Source: a virus. From it: a DNA stretch of 64,000 bases. The translations under genes were made by a program, and so were the position numbers. The stretch spans positions 1 through 64,000 of the IMG/VR virus record IMGVR_UViG_3300032309_001318; one strand, given 5' to 3'. The notes beneath the pieces were generated by a model, which made no database searches, was not told where the DNA came from, and saw only the letters and a program-made list of their open reading frames with translations. Below, in pieces: positions 57,594 to 64,000 of this stretch. Numbering within the stretch: position 1 is the stretch's first letter; every line of letters begins with the position of its first letter.

Positions 57594-57815
57594 ATGACAA
57601 GCCCTGATTTAAATAATGAACAAAAAATAGCAATAATTAATGCCCATATTATGGAATTAAAAGCCGAACAATACAGTCACGAAATTAGAAAAGTAGAACT
57701 AGAAACAATATCAAGCACGGATAATGAAATTTATTCAAATATTGTTAGAATAATTGGAGACTATAATTTACAAATTTCTACTCTAGAGTCTTTAAAATCT
57801 AACTTGCCAGCATGA
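57594..57815 (+). CDS. Small coiled-coil protein, paralog 1 (73 aa)
   Basis: The product (LNNEQKIAIINAHIMELKAE..) has the same outline as the 57847 protein: L-x-x-E-x-K-A/x-I-I-x-x-H-I-x-x-L near the start, then heptads. It looks like two antiparallel helices. AAAGGTAAATTA precedes the ATG. Small coiled coils here could be late structural or lysis accessory factors; role unknown. Confidence 0.7.
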   Translation: MTSPDLNNEQKIAIINAHIMELKAEQYSHEIRKVELETISSTDNEIYSNIVRIIGDYNLQISTLESLKSNLPA

Positions 57816-57822
57816 ATTTAAA

Positions 57823-57831
57823 TGCTATAAT
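57823..57831 (+). promoter_or_regulatory. Extended -10 promoter element (TGCTATAAT)
   Basis: TGCTATAAT is 16 bases before ATG 57847, with AAAAGGAGGAAAA between; a second short-range promoter only 260 bases after the one at 57559. Confidence 0.55.
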
Positions 57832-57846
57832 ACAAAAGGAGGAAAA

Positions 57847-58074
57847 ATGACTATTAACTTAACAAAAGAAGAAAAAGCTCAGATTATATCTTCGCATATC
57901 AAAAATTTAAATTATACAAAATATAATTTAGAAATTGATATTGTTCAGGAAAATGCTAAGGCCACCCCATCAGCAAGTGCATTAACTAATTTTAATACAC
58001 AAATAGATGAGGTTGACGATCAAATAGCAGCACTTCAAACACAACTAACAGCAGTTAATGCTTTAACGGAATAG
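57847..58074 (+). CDS. Small coiled-coil protein, paralog 2 (75 aa)
   Basis: AAAGGAGGAAAA is directly upstream. The N-terminus (LTKEEKAQIISSHIKNLNYT) repeats the pattern of paralog 1; the C-terminus (QIDEVDDQIAALQTQLTAVN) is a clear leucine/isoleucine heptad. The tandem pair, each behind its own promoter element, suggests duplication. Function unknown. Confidence 0.7.
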   Translation: MTINLTKEEKAQIISSHIKNLNYTKYNLEIDIVQENAKATPSASALTNFNTQIDEVDDQIAALQTQLTAVNALTE

Positions 58075-58081
58075 AGATAAA

Positions 58082-58261
58082 TTGGAAAAAGCAGAACTAG
58101 TAATAACAGCACTACAACAGCGTATAGGGGAAATTGTATCTAATTATGAAACTCAGATTGCAGTACTACGTGCAGAAATTACTCAACTTATTGATGAAAA
58201 GCAGGAACGTGAAAAGTCTATTCAAGAATACTCAGACTCTCTTAATAACATCACCGACTAA
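58082..58261 (+). CDS. Small coiled-coil protein with TTG start (59 aa)
   Basis: The frame starts at TTG 58082, eight bases after the previous stop and behind GAGATAAA. It reads (M)EKAELVITALQQRIGEIVSN, then ETQIAVLRAEITQLIDEKQE and RE.. to SLNNITD. It is a single long amphipathic coiled coil throughout, with an excellent heptad. The next frame opens inside its 3' half. Similar short coils precede late structural or lysis genes in many phages. Confidence 0.65.
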   Translation: MEKAELVITALQQRIGEIVSNYETQIAVLRAEITQLIDEKQEREKSIQEYSDSLNNITD

Positions 58262-58607
58262 TTTCCCTTCAGGAATTGCGGTTAAAACCGATAAGGCAAC
58301 TTATTGGATTAAAGACGGAAAGAGATATAAATTGATTTCGGACAGGGCTTCAAAGTCTTGGTCATTTGCTACAGCAAATGCAACAGAAGAGGCATTATCG
58401 TTAATCAAGATTGCAGGAAAACTTGGGTTTAGAGACGGCTCTTTGATAAAGAATATAGCAGATGGTAAAATATATTTAATATCACAAAATAAAAAGAGAC
58501 ATATTGTAGACCCAGATTCATTTACTAAATACGGCCTAGATAGATCAAAGGTTATAGAGGTAAGCGAGTCGGAATCAAATGCTCATGATTTAGGAGAAAA
58601 TTTATAA
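58194..58607 (+). CDS. Virion-type repeat protein, start uncertain (137 aa or less)
   Basis: The conserved part begins at SPTNFPSGIAVKTDKATYWI (about 58254). Two repeats of YWIKDGKRYKLISDRAS/KIYLISQNKKRHIVDPDSF type are visible; each is a beta-meander of a kind found in actinobacterial cell-wall and phage proteins. The residues before it look like a shadow of the coiled-coil gene. ATG 58194 has no ribosome binding site and GTG 58209 is only three bases past AGG. It may be made by re-initiation or by frameshifting from the 58082 gene. Confidence 0.6.
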   Translation: MKSRNVKSLFKNTQTLLITSPTNFPSGIAVKTDKATYWIKDGKRYKLISDRASKSWSFATANATEEALSLIKIAGKLGFRDGSLIKNIADGKIYLISQNKKRHIVDPDSFTKYGLDRSKVIEVSESESNAHDLGENL

Positions 58608-59041
58608 TGGCAGAAACATGGAAGTCCGTAGTATTCAATGAGGGTGCCCCACTAGATCCTAATGATTTAAATCAATTACAAACTAATTTAACAAACGTAT
58701 TTAACACATCTAAGTCTTTATTAAATGCAACTAAAGATGCCTCTGGCACAAATAGAGTTGCAATTATTGACTCAAATGTAGAAACAATTCCATTAAGTGG
58801 AAAAGCAAACATAGCCTCTTCAGCATATCCAGTAACATTTAGTTCTTCATTTAATTCTGGAACCGAAATATCATTTACGGCCTCTGTAGGAGACGTACCC
58901 TTATCGGGAGCTGGAGTCATATCTGTTGCAGCCGTTGTAACACCTGGAACTCTAAGCGGCAAGATATATGTTACAACTAGTTTAGCAAAGGCTGGTTCAG
59001 TTAAAGTGAACTGGATTGCAGCCCAATTAAAAGACATTTAA
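58607..59041 (+). CDS. Small structural-type protein (144 aa)
   Basis: ATG 58607 overlaps the previous stop (TAATG). The start (ETWKSVVFNEGAPLDPNDLN) and QLQTNLTNVFNTSKSLLNA form an opening seen in some fibre-base proteins; the rest is a beta domain (SSFNSGTEISFTASVGDVPL, GKIYVTTSLAKAGSVKVNWI). It ends the late segment. Probably a virion accessory; family not recognised with certainty. Confidence 0.65.
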   Translation: MAETWKSVVFNEGAPLDPNDLNQLQTNLTNVFNTSKSLLNATKDASGTNRVAIIDSNVETIPLSGKANIASSAYPVTFSSSFNSGTEISFTASVGDVPLSGAGVISVAAVVTPGTLSGKIYVTTSLAKAGSVKVNWIAAQLKDI

Positions 59042-59044
59042 TAC

Positions 59045-59072
59045 TTGACGATATTTAACAATATGCTACAAT
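59045..59072 (+). promoter_or_regulatory. Promoter TTGACG - 16 - TACAAT just before a terminator
   Basis: TTGACG (59045-59050), 16 bases, TACAAT (59067-59072). Transcription would begin near 59079, only 8 bases before a strong terminator hairpin at 59087. Confidence 0.6.
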
Positions 59073-59086
59073 TCCATGTGGTATGC

Positions 59087-59113
59087 AAAGTCACGAAACC
59101 GTGACTTTTTTAA
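59087..59113 (+). terminator. Strong rho-independent terminator/attenuator
   Basis: AAAGTCACG (59087-59095) pairs with CGTGACTTT (59100-59108), loop AAAC, then TTTTAATTT. It ends the late/tail transcription unit, and also catches any transcript from the promoter at 59045. Confidence 0.9.
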
Positions 59114-59128
59114 TTTAAGGAACAAAGA

Positions 59129-59944
59129 ATGTCAAATGATTTAAAATGGATGCTTTCATCAGATCAGCAATTTCCGTACCAAGATGATAAAATGATTGAT
59201 CTTTGGTTTAAAGTAATGAAATGGTTTAAGCCAGACGTTGTAGATTATCTTGGCGATACAGATGATCAGGCATGCTACAGTAAATATACTGATGGTAAAC
59301 CAACAGAATTTTTAAAGGCATACAAGAACGATGATGTAACTAATGACCTAGAGTTAATGTTAAAAGATATGAAAATTGAAGCAAGCGGTGCTAGAGAATT
59401 TTATGCTAAGACAAGGAAAATGCTTCCGAAGGCTCAACTGTTTTCTGCTCTAGGAAATCACGATATAAGAATATTTGATTACCTAGATAAAAAGATTCCA
59501 GAGTATGCAAAGCACGTAACCCCAGAAGCTTTATGGAGTTTAGATTCTTTAGGATACGATTATATATATTATGATAGTTTGCCTAAGAAACGATTTGGAG
59601 ATATCCATGTTCACCACGGACTTTCAATATCAGCAACTGGAGCAGTAAGAAAAGATATGGAAGATATGCAGGTTTCATTAATTAGAGGACATTCTCATAG
59701 AATTGCTTCTCATATGGTAACCTATGAACTTAGAAATAACGGAAAAGGCGAAACTCTTAGAGGATATGAGATTGGTCACATGTGTGACGAAAAAGGTCCA
59801 GGAATGAAGTATACTCAACATCATGATTGGCAAAAGGGATTTGCTATAGCACATATTGAAAATGGAAAGTATCCACACGTACAAATGATACATGTATCCC
59901 CAAATTATACATGCGTAGTTGATGGAAAGACGTTTGCTTTATAA
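59129..59944 (+). CDS. Calcineurin-like metallophosphoesterase (271 aa)
   Basis: TTAAGGAACAAAGA precedes ATG 59129. Metal motifs run in order: SDQQ (11-14, the DxH site with Gln in place of His), GDTDDQ (42-47), GNHD (109-112), HVHHG (160-164) and GHSH (187-190). This is a full set for a two-metal phosphoesterase; only the first motif has the uncommon Q. Such enzymes in actinophages are usually early genes next to replication and may be nucleases or phosphatases of nucleotides or DNA ends. Its terminator-isolated position marks the beginning of the replication segment. Confidence 0.88.
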   Translation: MSNDLKWMLSSDQQFPYQDDKMIDLWFKVMKWFKPDVVDYLGDTDDQACYSKYTDGKPTEFLKAYKNDDVTNDLELMLKDMKIEASGAREFYAKTRKMLPKAQLFSALGNHDIRIFDYLDKKIPEYAKHVTPEALWSLDSLGYDYIYYDSLPKKRFGDIHVHHGLSISATGAVRKDMEDMQVSLIRGHSHRIASHMVTYELRNNGKGETLRGYEIGHMCDEKGPGMKYTQHHDWQKGFAIAHIENGKYPHVQMIHVSPNYTCVVDGKTFAL

Positions 59945-60129
59945 TGTGGTGTCAAAAATGTAAAGGAAGAGTTTTTGTAGATAGAGTGTTTTCTCAAAAA
60001 CTTCACATAGAACTTTTTTGCATTCTTTGTGGAAAAAGATGGATGATTAACAAAGAGACGAATAGGTTTGGTAAATGGTTAGAAAAAAAAGATCAGGCGT
60101 ACGCAAAAAATTCCTCTATTTCTTCTTAA
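59944..60129 (+). CDS. Zinc-ribbon protein (61 aa)
   Basis: ATG 59944 overlaps the previous stop (TAATG). Two C-x2-C pairs (WCQKCKG and FCILCGKRW) 20 residues apart form a zinc ribbon; RWMINKETNRFGKWLEKK follows. A one-domain ribbon of this size may bind DNA or RNA polymerase. It overlaps the next gene by 55 bases. Confidence 0.8.
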   Translation: MWCQKCKGRVFVDRVFSQKLHIELFCILCGKRWMINKETNRFGKWLEKKDQAYAKNSSISS

Positions 60130-60554
60130 ACGATAAATTACATAAAGTAATTAGATTGTCTAGGGCGAAAGACGAACTAGTAGCATGGTCATACCTAGAT
60201 AAAAAAAGAGTCCTGTATTCATTTTCAGATGTACAAAAGAATATGGAAACAGCATATACAATGAAACAAGCTGGACAAATATTGGGCAGGCACAAAGTTA
60301 CAATTGAAGAGTATATACTTCAAGGTAAAATAAGCAGACCTCAGAAGGTATACCCAATAAGTAATCCAAATAGCAGATGGTATAAATTTATGTTTAGTGA
60401 ATCTAGTATACTTAAAATACACGAGTATATACTCGAAGCTGGATATTCTAAAAATTTACCCTCAAAGGCAGAATTGCAGGCCCTTCTCAAACACAACATG
60501 ATATTGTATACTAAGACCGCTGACGGATTCGTACCAGTATGGAAGGCGGAGTAA
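60075..60554 (+). CDS. Helix-turn-helix DNA-binding protein (159 aa)
   Basis: ATG 60075 lies within the previous gene, with AGGTTTGGTAA before it. Residues about 58-90 (METAYTMKQAGQILGRHKVT, then IEEYILQGKISRPQKVYP) match the MerR/excisionase-type winged HTH. The N-terminus is very basic; the C-terminus (SSILKIHEYILEAGYSKNLP) is helical and may dimerise. It could be a transcription factor for the replication operon or an origin-binding protein. Confidence 0.75.
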   Translation: MVRKKRSGVRKKFLYFFLNDKLHKVIRLSRAKDELVAWSYLDKKRVLYSFSDVQKNMETAYTMKQAGQILGRHKVTIEEYILQGKISRPQKVYPISNPNSRWYKFMFSESSILKIHEYILEAGYSKNLPSKAELQALLKHNMILYTKTADGFVPVWKAE

Positions 60555-60664
60555 TGTCTAATAGAGTTGTTGTATGCGATATATGCAATAAAGAAATAGA
60601 CTTACGCTGGGCAATATTTGCAAGTGATACTTTAAGACGACATATTAAGGCGGAGCATAAGTAA
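60554..60664 (+). CDS. Mini zinc-finger protein (36 aa)
   Basis: ATG 60554 overlaps the previous stop (TAATG), and its own stop overlaps the next ATG the same way. The product opens MSNRVVVCDICNKEIDLRWA and ends LRRHIKAEHK, so C-x2-C and H-x4-H are in the order of a C2H2 finger. Double overlap with neighbours supports it as a real, translationally coupled gene despite its size. Confidence 0.7.
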   Translation: MSNRVVVCDICNKEIDLRWAIFASDTLRRHIKAEHK

Positions 60665-60870
60665 TGTCAGAAACAAAAGTAAAGGTGGATCTTTCATTTA
60701 CTAGAAATCTTGGTAATTATGAAAGCATTAAAATTAGTATTGGTGTAGAGGACGATGTTCGCTCTGGGGAAAATGTCGACTCAGCCACAGAAAGAGTGTA
60801 TAAGTTTGTTGAAGAAAAATTAATTAAAAAAACTCAAGAAATAGAAGAAGAGCTAAACAGTGGAAAATAA
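60664..60870 (+). CDS. Small conserved-type phage protein (68 aa)
   Basis: The product (KVKVDLSFTRNLGNYESIKI, DDVRSGENVDSATERVYKFV, EEKLIKKTQEIEEEL) is an alpha/beta mini-domain. Small proteins with the TRNLGNYES.KI.vGve pattern occur beside replication genes in several actinophages (from memory). It could bind single-stranded DNA or the helicase. Overlaps the next gene by 11 bases. Confidence 0.75.
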   Translation: MSETKVKVDLSFTRNLGNYESIKISIGVEDDVRSGENVDSATERVYKFVEEKLIKKTQEIEEELNSGK

Positions 60871-61204
60871 TTTAGAAATTTTACAGGTTGATAAAAACAA
60901 GCAGCCATATGTTATGCTTTGGAAGTACGAAAAGTTGTATGAAGAAAAATATGGCAAAAAGCCGATGTTAAATAAATATAGAGATAAGTCAGCTATGAAA
61001 GATGTAATTGAAAGTGTTGGGTTTGAAAGGGGCATGGATCTTTTAGAATATTATTTTAAAACACCAAAGTATGGACACCCACTTATATTTTTTTTATATA
61101 ATTTTGATAGAATGGACCGTGCAGAAAAAGAATTAATTAAGGATAAAAAGAATCGTAAACTTTTAAGAGAAGCAACTAAGAAGATGGTAGAGGGCGAAGA
61201 GTGA
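60860..61204 (+). CDS. Possible helicase loader/replication accessory (114 aa)
   Basis: The start is GTG 60860, seven bases after GAAGAAGAG, inside the preceding gene. The protein is basic and helical: LWKYEKLYEEKYGKKPMLNK, AMKDVIESVGFERGMDLLEY, FDRMDRAEKELIKDKKNRKL. It overlaps the helicase start as GTGA. Position immediately before a DnaB-type helicase is where a loader is usual, but no AAA+ or DnaC-like motif is seen, so this is a guess from context. Confidence 0.7.
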   Translation: MENNLEILQVDKNKQPYVMLWKYEKLYEEKYGKKPMLNKYRDKSAMKDVIESVGFERGMDLLEYYFKTPKYGHPLIFFLYNFDRMDRAEKELIKDKKNRKLLREATKKMVEGEE

Positions 61205-62439
61205 ATACAGAAGCAACAGTAATATCGGCGGTTTGCAAAAACAAAGACATAAGCACTTTGCTTGCAGATAACGTTGATGATTTATTTACTTCGCATAGAG
61301 ATGTATGGGATGGCCTAAAGTCATACTATTATAAGTTTAAATCAGTTCCAGAAATTGGAGTATTACAAGAAAAATTTAAAGACTTCGACCCAGACATAAA
61401 TGTTAAAGCCGAAACTGGATACTATTTAGATAAATTAAAAAATGAATATCTTTCTTCTAGGTTAAAGTCAATTATGTTGCAGGGCGGAGCAGCGCTTAAA
61501 GAAGATGCTGCATCTAGAGTCTTATCTGATATGCAAAGTAAACTTGCTGGGCTATCTAGATTTACAAACAACGTAAGAGATTTAGACGTAACAGACCTAG
61601 AGTCAGCAGAGCGACACTTTATGTCTGTGAAAGATAGATCATTAGCAATGGGTGGAAGCCCAGGAATTAAAACTGGATTTCAAGCAATAGACACAGCATA
61701 TCCAACTGGAATGGCACCAGGACATTTAATTGTTGCAATTGGTTGGCCAGGAAAAGGTAAAACGTGGTTTACATCGTATCTTGCATGCAAAGCTTGGGAG
61801 CAAGGATTTAAGCCAATGATTATTTCTCTCGAGATGTCTCCAGAAAATATGCGTGATCGCATTTATACAATGTTAGGATCTGGCTTATTTAAAGCTAGCG
61901 ATTTATCTAAGGGAGATATTAATATAGATGACTTCAAATCATGGGGTCAGAAAAAGTTTGAAGGGAAAAATAGTTTTGTATTAGTTTCAAATGAGGGAGC
62001 TGGCGATGTTACACCTGCTACAATCCAGGGAAAGATTGATCAGCACAAGCCAGATTTGGTTATCTTAGACTATCACCAACTATTTAATGATAACAAAAGA
62101 AGCAATTCTGAAGTGGAAAGAAATAGAAACGTGTCTCGTGAATTTAAGTTATTGGCTGTAACAAATAACATACCTGTCATTGATATCACAGCAGCAACCG
62201 CAGACGATATATCAGATCAAGATAATCCACCAATGATGTCTCAAGTTGCTTGGTCAAAGGCAATCGAATACGATGCAGATATGGCACTTGCCGTACACAG
62301 ACACCCAGGCACAAATTTAATTGAAATTGTTTCTAGAAAAAATAGACATGGAACTGAGTTTGCCTTTCATTTAGATTGGGATATTAACAGAGGTATTATC
62401 AAAGAATTGTACGATTATGTACCAGCACAAACAAATTAA
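61201..62439 (+). CDS. DnaB-type replicative helicase (412 aa)
   Basis: The start is GTG 61201, overlapping the previous stop. The N-terminal 130 residues are the helical DnaB-N-like part (ISAVCKNKDISTLLADNVDD). Then KTGFQAIDTAYPTGMAPGHL leads into Walker A GWPGKGKT (181-188), SLEMSPENMRDRI (H1a-like), DLVILDYHQLF (Walker B, about 285-295) and VSREFKLLAVTNNIPVIDIT (sensor). It unwinds DNA 5' to 3' at the fork with the primase encoded two genes on. Length is on the short side for DnaB, usual for phages. Confidence 0.92.
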   Translation: MNTEATVISAVCKNKDISTLLADNVDDLFTSHRDVWDGLKSYYYKFKSVPEIGVLQEKFKDFDPDINVKAETGYYLDKLKNEYLSSRLKSIMLQGGAALKEDAASRVLSDMQSKLAGLSRFTNNVRDLDVTDLESAERHFMSVKDRSLAMGGSPGIKTGFQAIDTAYPTGMAPGHLIVAIGWPGKGKTWFTSYLACKAWEQGFKPMIISLEMSPENMRDRIYTMLGSGLFKASDLSKGDINIDDFKSWGQKKFEGKNSFVLVSNEGAGDVTPATIQGKIDQHKPDLVILDYHQLFNDNKRSNSEVERNRNVSREFKLLAVTNNIPVIDITAATADDISDQDNPPMMSQVAWSKAIEYDADMALAVHRHPGTNLIEIVSRKNRHGTEFAFHLDWDINRGIIKELYDYVPAQTN

Positions 62440-62710
62440 AAGATTTAATATAGATGTAGAGTTTAAAGACGACTCAGATATAATTAGGCTCAAACATCAA
62501 TATGAAAGTATGCTAACTCATAAAATGAGAGACAAGGGATATTCAAGGGTACTTGACATAGACACCTCATTTTCGGTAGAATTTACTGGTACAACATGGA
62601 GATTCTTAATGACTCTTTATGGTATATATACAGGAAGGCGGAAAGCATGGCAATCAGAGGGAATAACACAGGGCAAGTTAGTTCCACGCAATATGCACCC
62701 AGCCATATAA
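62417..62710 (+). CDS. Hypothetical protein between helicase and primase (97 aa)
   Basis: ATG 62417 lies 23 bases inside the helicase end and the gene's end overlaps the primase start by 64 bases. The sequence (KRFNIDVEFKDDSDIIRLKH, RVLDIDTSFSVEFTGTTWRF, GIYTGRRKAWQSEGI) is a small alpha/beta protein of a type found in actinophage replication clusters. Start and stop overlaps favour a real gene. Function unknown. Confidence 0.75.
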   Translation: MYQHKQIKRFNIDVEFKDDSDIIRLKHQYESMLTHKMRDKGYSRVLDIDTSFSVEFTGTTWRFLMTLYGIYTGRRKAWQSEGITQGKLVPRNMHPAI

Positions 62711-63645
62711 AATCTGTTATAAAGGAAATTGGTTTAAGGATAATTAGCGAGTCAAATAATAATTTGGTTATATATTGCCCATTTCATAATAATACCCATA
62801 GCCCTAGTTTTTATATTAGCGAAGAAAATGGAGCATGGCTTTGTTTTAATCCGTCATGTGGAGAAACTGGAAACATAATTCAATTAGTTAAACGCATTGC
62901 AGGTAAAAATGATTTTGAAGCTATTAGATTAATTACATCAAAAGAGTCACAGGCACTAGATAATTTTGACGAAGCCCTAAGTCAGATGTTTGAAGATAAA
63001 CCAGATTTTGTAGAGTTTGATCAAAAAAAACTTGACGACTTATCTTTAGAATTAACTTTAAATAAACCCGCTAGAGATTATTTTGAGTCTCGTGGAATCA
63101 ATGAACAATCTATGAATTATTTTAAATTAGGATATTCTGAGGCACAAGGCATGGTTATTGTCCCAGTTCATAGTCCAGACGGTACTCCAGTAGGACTAGT
63201 AGGCAGATCAATATCTGAAAAGAAATTTAAAAATAGCACAAACCTTCCTAAGAATAAAACTCTATTTAATATACATAGGGCAAAAAGAATTGGTGATCAA
63301 GTTATTATTGTTGAATCTAGTTTTGATGCAATAAGAATACATCAATCTGGATTCCCAAATGTTATTGCCACATTGGGCGGACATATATCTACAGATAATT
63401 TAAAGTTATTAAATAGATATTTTAATAAAGTAGTAATAATGACAGACGCAGATCAGGCTGGCAGAGAATTAGGAATGTCAATTTCTAGTAAATTAAAAAA
63501 TAAAGACATCTTGTGGGCTTCGCATTCTTATGGTAAGATATACCCTCATGATGCAAAAGATGCAGGAGACATGACTGAGGATGAAATTAAGCTTTGTATT
63601 AACAACGCTGTTTCTGATATAGAATACAAATCCTGGAGCTTGTGA
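62647..63645 (+). CDS. DNA primase, DnaG-type (332 aa)
   Basis: The start is set at ATG 62647 (MAIRGNNTGQ), six bases after AAGGCGG; an in-frame ATG at 62596 has no ribosome binding site. A CHC2 zinc finger (C44-x2-H47, C66-x4-C71; CPFHNNTHSPSFYI and CFNPSCGETGNI) is followed by a Toprim domain: VIIVESSFDAI (about 219-229, catalytic Glu), ATLGG, and VVIMTDADQAGRE (about 261-273, DxD). It makes RNA primers for the fork with the DnaB-type helicase. No separate C-terminal helicase-binding domain is visible; the tail is short. Confidence 0.92.
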   Translation: MAIRGNNTGQVSSTQYAPSHIKSVIKEIGLRIISESNNNLVIYCPFHNNTHSPSFYISEENGAWLCFNPSCGETGNIIQLVKRIAGKNDFEAIRLITSKESQALDNFDEALSQMFEDKPDFVEFDQKKLDDLSLELTLNKPARDYFESRGINEQSMNYFKLGYSEAQGMVIVPVHSPDGTPVGLVGRSISEKKFKNSTNLPKNKTLFNIHRAKRIGDQVIIVESSFDAIRIHQSGFPNVIATLGGHISTDNLKLLNRYFNKVVIMTDADQAGRELGMSISSKLKNKDILWASHSYGKIYPHDAKDAGDMTEDEIKLCINNAVSDIEYKSWSL

Positions 63646-63651
63646 TATAAT
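63643..63651 (+). promoter_or_regulatory. Extended -10 promoter element (TGATATAAT) with downstream hairpin
   Basis: TGATATAAT overlaps the primase stop. A small inverted repeat GATGG/CCATC (63661-63677) follows before AAGAGGAAATAAA and ATG 63701, so the single-strand binding protein gene may have its own promoter and leader structure. Confidence 0.5.
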
Positions 63652-63700
63652 ACAGTTACAGATGGATTTATACCATCAACTATAGAAAAGAGGAAATAAA

Positions 63701-64000
63701 ATGGGTCTAGTAAAAGGACTAAAAGATTTAAATAAGGTAATGGATAAACCGCAATCATCTGGCGGAGATAGCTCAAGAGCACGTTGGGTTAAATTGGATG
63801 ACGCAGAAAGTGTTAAAATTAGATTTCTTCAGGAATTAGATCCTGACTCTCCCCACTATAATGAAAAAAATAGTTTGGGATTTATTGCAGTAGAACACAC
63901 GAACCCAAAAGACTATAAGCGTAAAGCTTTATGTACAATTGACGATCAAGGAAAATGTTGGGGATGTGAACAACATCGTAAAGATTACAAAGCAGGATGG
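63701..64000 (+). CDS. Probable single-stranded DNA-binding protein (gp32-like), N-terminal part
   Basis: ATG 63701 follows AAGAGGAAATAAA and the frame runs 100 codons to the right edge. The start (MGLVKGLKDLNKVM..SSRARWVKLDD) and AESVKIRFLQELDPDS, together with the cysteine pattern ALCTIDDQGKCWGCEQHRK (C-x7-C-x2-C-x2-H), match the zinc-containing OB-fold gp32-type family used by tailed phages. Position behind helicase and primase fits. The C-terminal acidic tail that would confirm it is beyond the window. Confidence 0.7.
   Translation, partial: MGLVKGLKDLNKVMDKPQSSGGDSSRARWVKLDDAESVKIRFLQELDPDSPHYNEKNSLGFIAVEHTNPKDYKRKALCTIDDQGKCWGCEQHRKDYKAGW

Noticed and set aside
1-64000. Integrase, repressor or attachment sites suggesting a temperate phage
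   Set aside because: No recombinase, immunity repressor or tRNA-like att duplication was found. The tRNA-Glu is complete and has no partial second copy that I can see. Genes outside the window could change this.

Overview
The window is one contiguous piece of a tailed double-stranded DNA phage genome. It is AT-rich (roughly one third G+C by eye), densely packed, and almost all genes are phage-like. Portal, protease, capsid, connector, tail tube, frameshifted chaperone, tape measure and tip genes follow in order, and I see no contractile sheath. With a 2232-residue tape measure this points to a siphovirus with a very long tail (about 330 nm at 0.15 nm per residue, an inference). The B12-dependent ribonucleotide reductase, the small holin-like protein and several apparently leaderless start codons fit an actinobacterial host, perhaps an aquatic low-GC lineage. 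That host call is an inference, not a demonstration. No integrase, repressor, attachment site or terminase is visible. Both ends are cut inside genes.

Layout. 1-1456: a leftward run of very small genes with shared leader motifs and short repeats. 1457-1779: a divergent intergenic region. 1780-3809: a rightward run with two related unknown proteins around a one-helix membrane peptide, a tRNA-Glu(UUC), a strong promoter with a structured leader, a small zinc protein and an HNH endonuclease. 4343-7727: a leftward five-gene operon with a membrane-anchored lytic transglycosylase, two small proteins, a sulfotransferase and a cytochrome P450. 7813-11054: rightward glycosyltransferase, class II ribonucleotide reductase and holin-like protein. 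11133-22045: a long tail-fibre locus containing a duplicated two-gene module (fibre followed by a protein with a TPFGF stretch and a Hint-like C-terminus). 22061-29417: a tightly overlapping enzyme cassette with 2-oxoglutarate/Fe(II) oxygenases including two clear prolyl-4-hydroxylase-like proteins, a glycosyltransferase resembling the family that glycosylates hydroxyproline, an SDR reductase and an uncharacterised paralogous family. 29443-31182: a LamG-like fibre. 31246-40347: head and neck genes, tail tube and chaperones. 40358-57532: tape measure and tail tip or adhesins. 57594-59041: small coiled-coil and virion-type genes. 59129-64000: a phosphoesterase, small zinc and HTH proteins, DnaB-type helicase, DnaG-type primase and the start of a probable single-strand binding protein.

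The most unusual content is two sets of chemistry genes: the P450 plus sulfotransferase pair, and the hydroxylase/glycosyltransferase/SDR cassette lodged inside the fibre genes. I suggest, as an inference, that the second set hydroxylates and glycosylates the phage's own proline- and glycine-rich fibre proteins, and that the first oxidises and sulfates a host lipid, a glycan or a virion component. Promoters recur as extended -10 elements (TGnTATAAT or ATGGTATAAT), several of them only 5-9 bases before a start codon, which suggests leaderless mRNAs.
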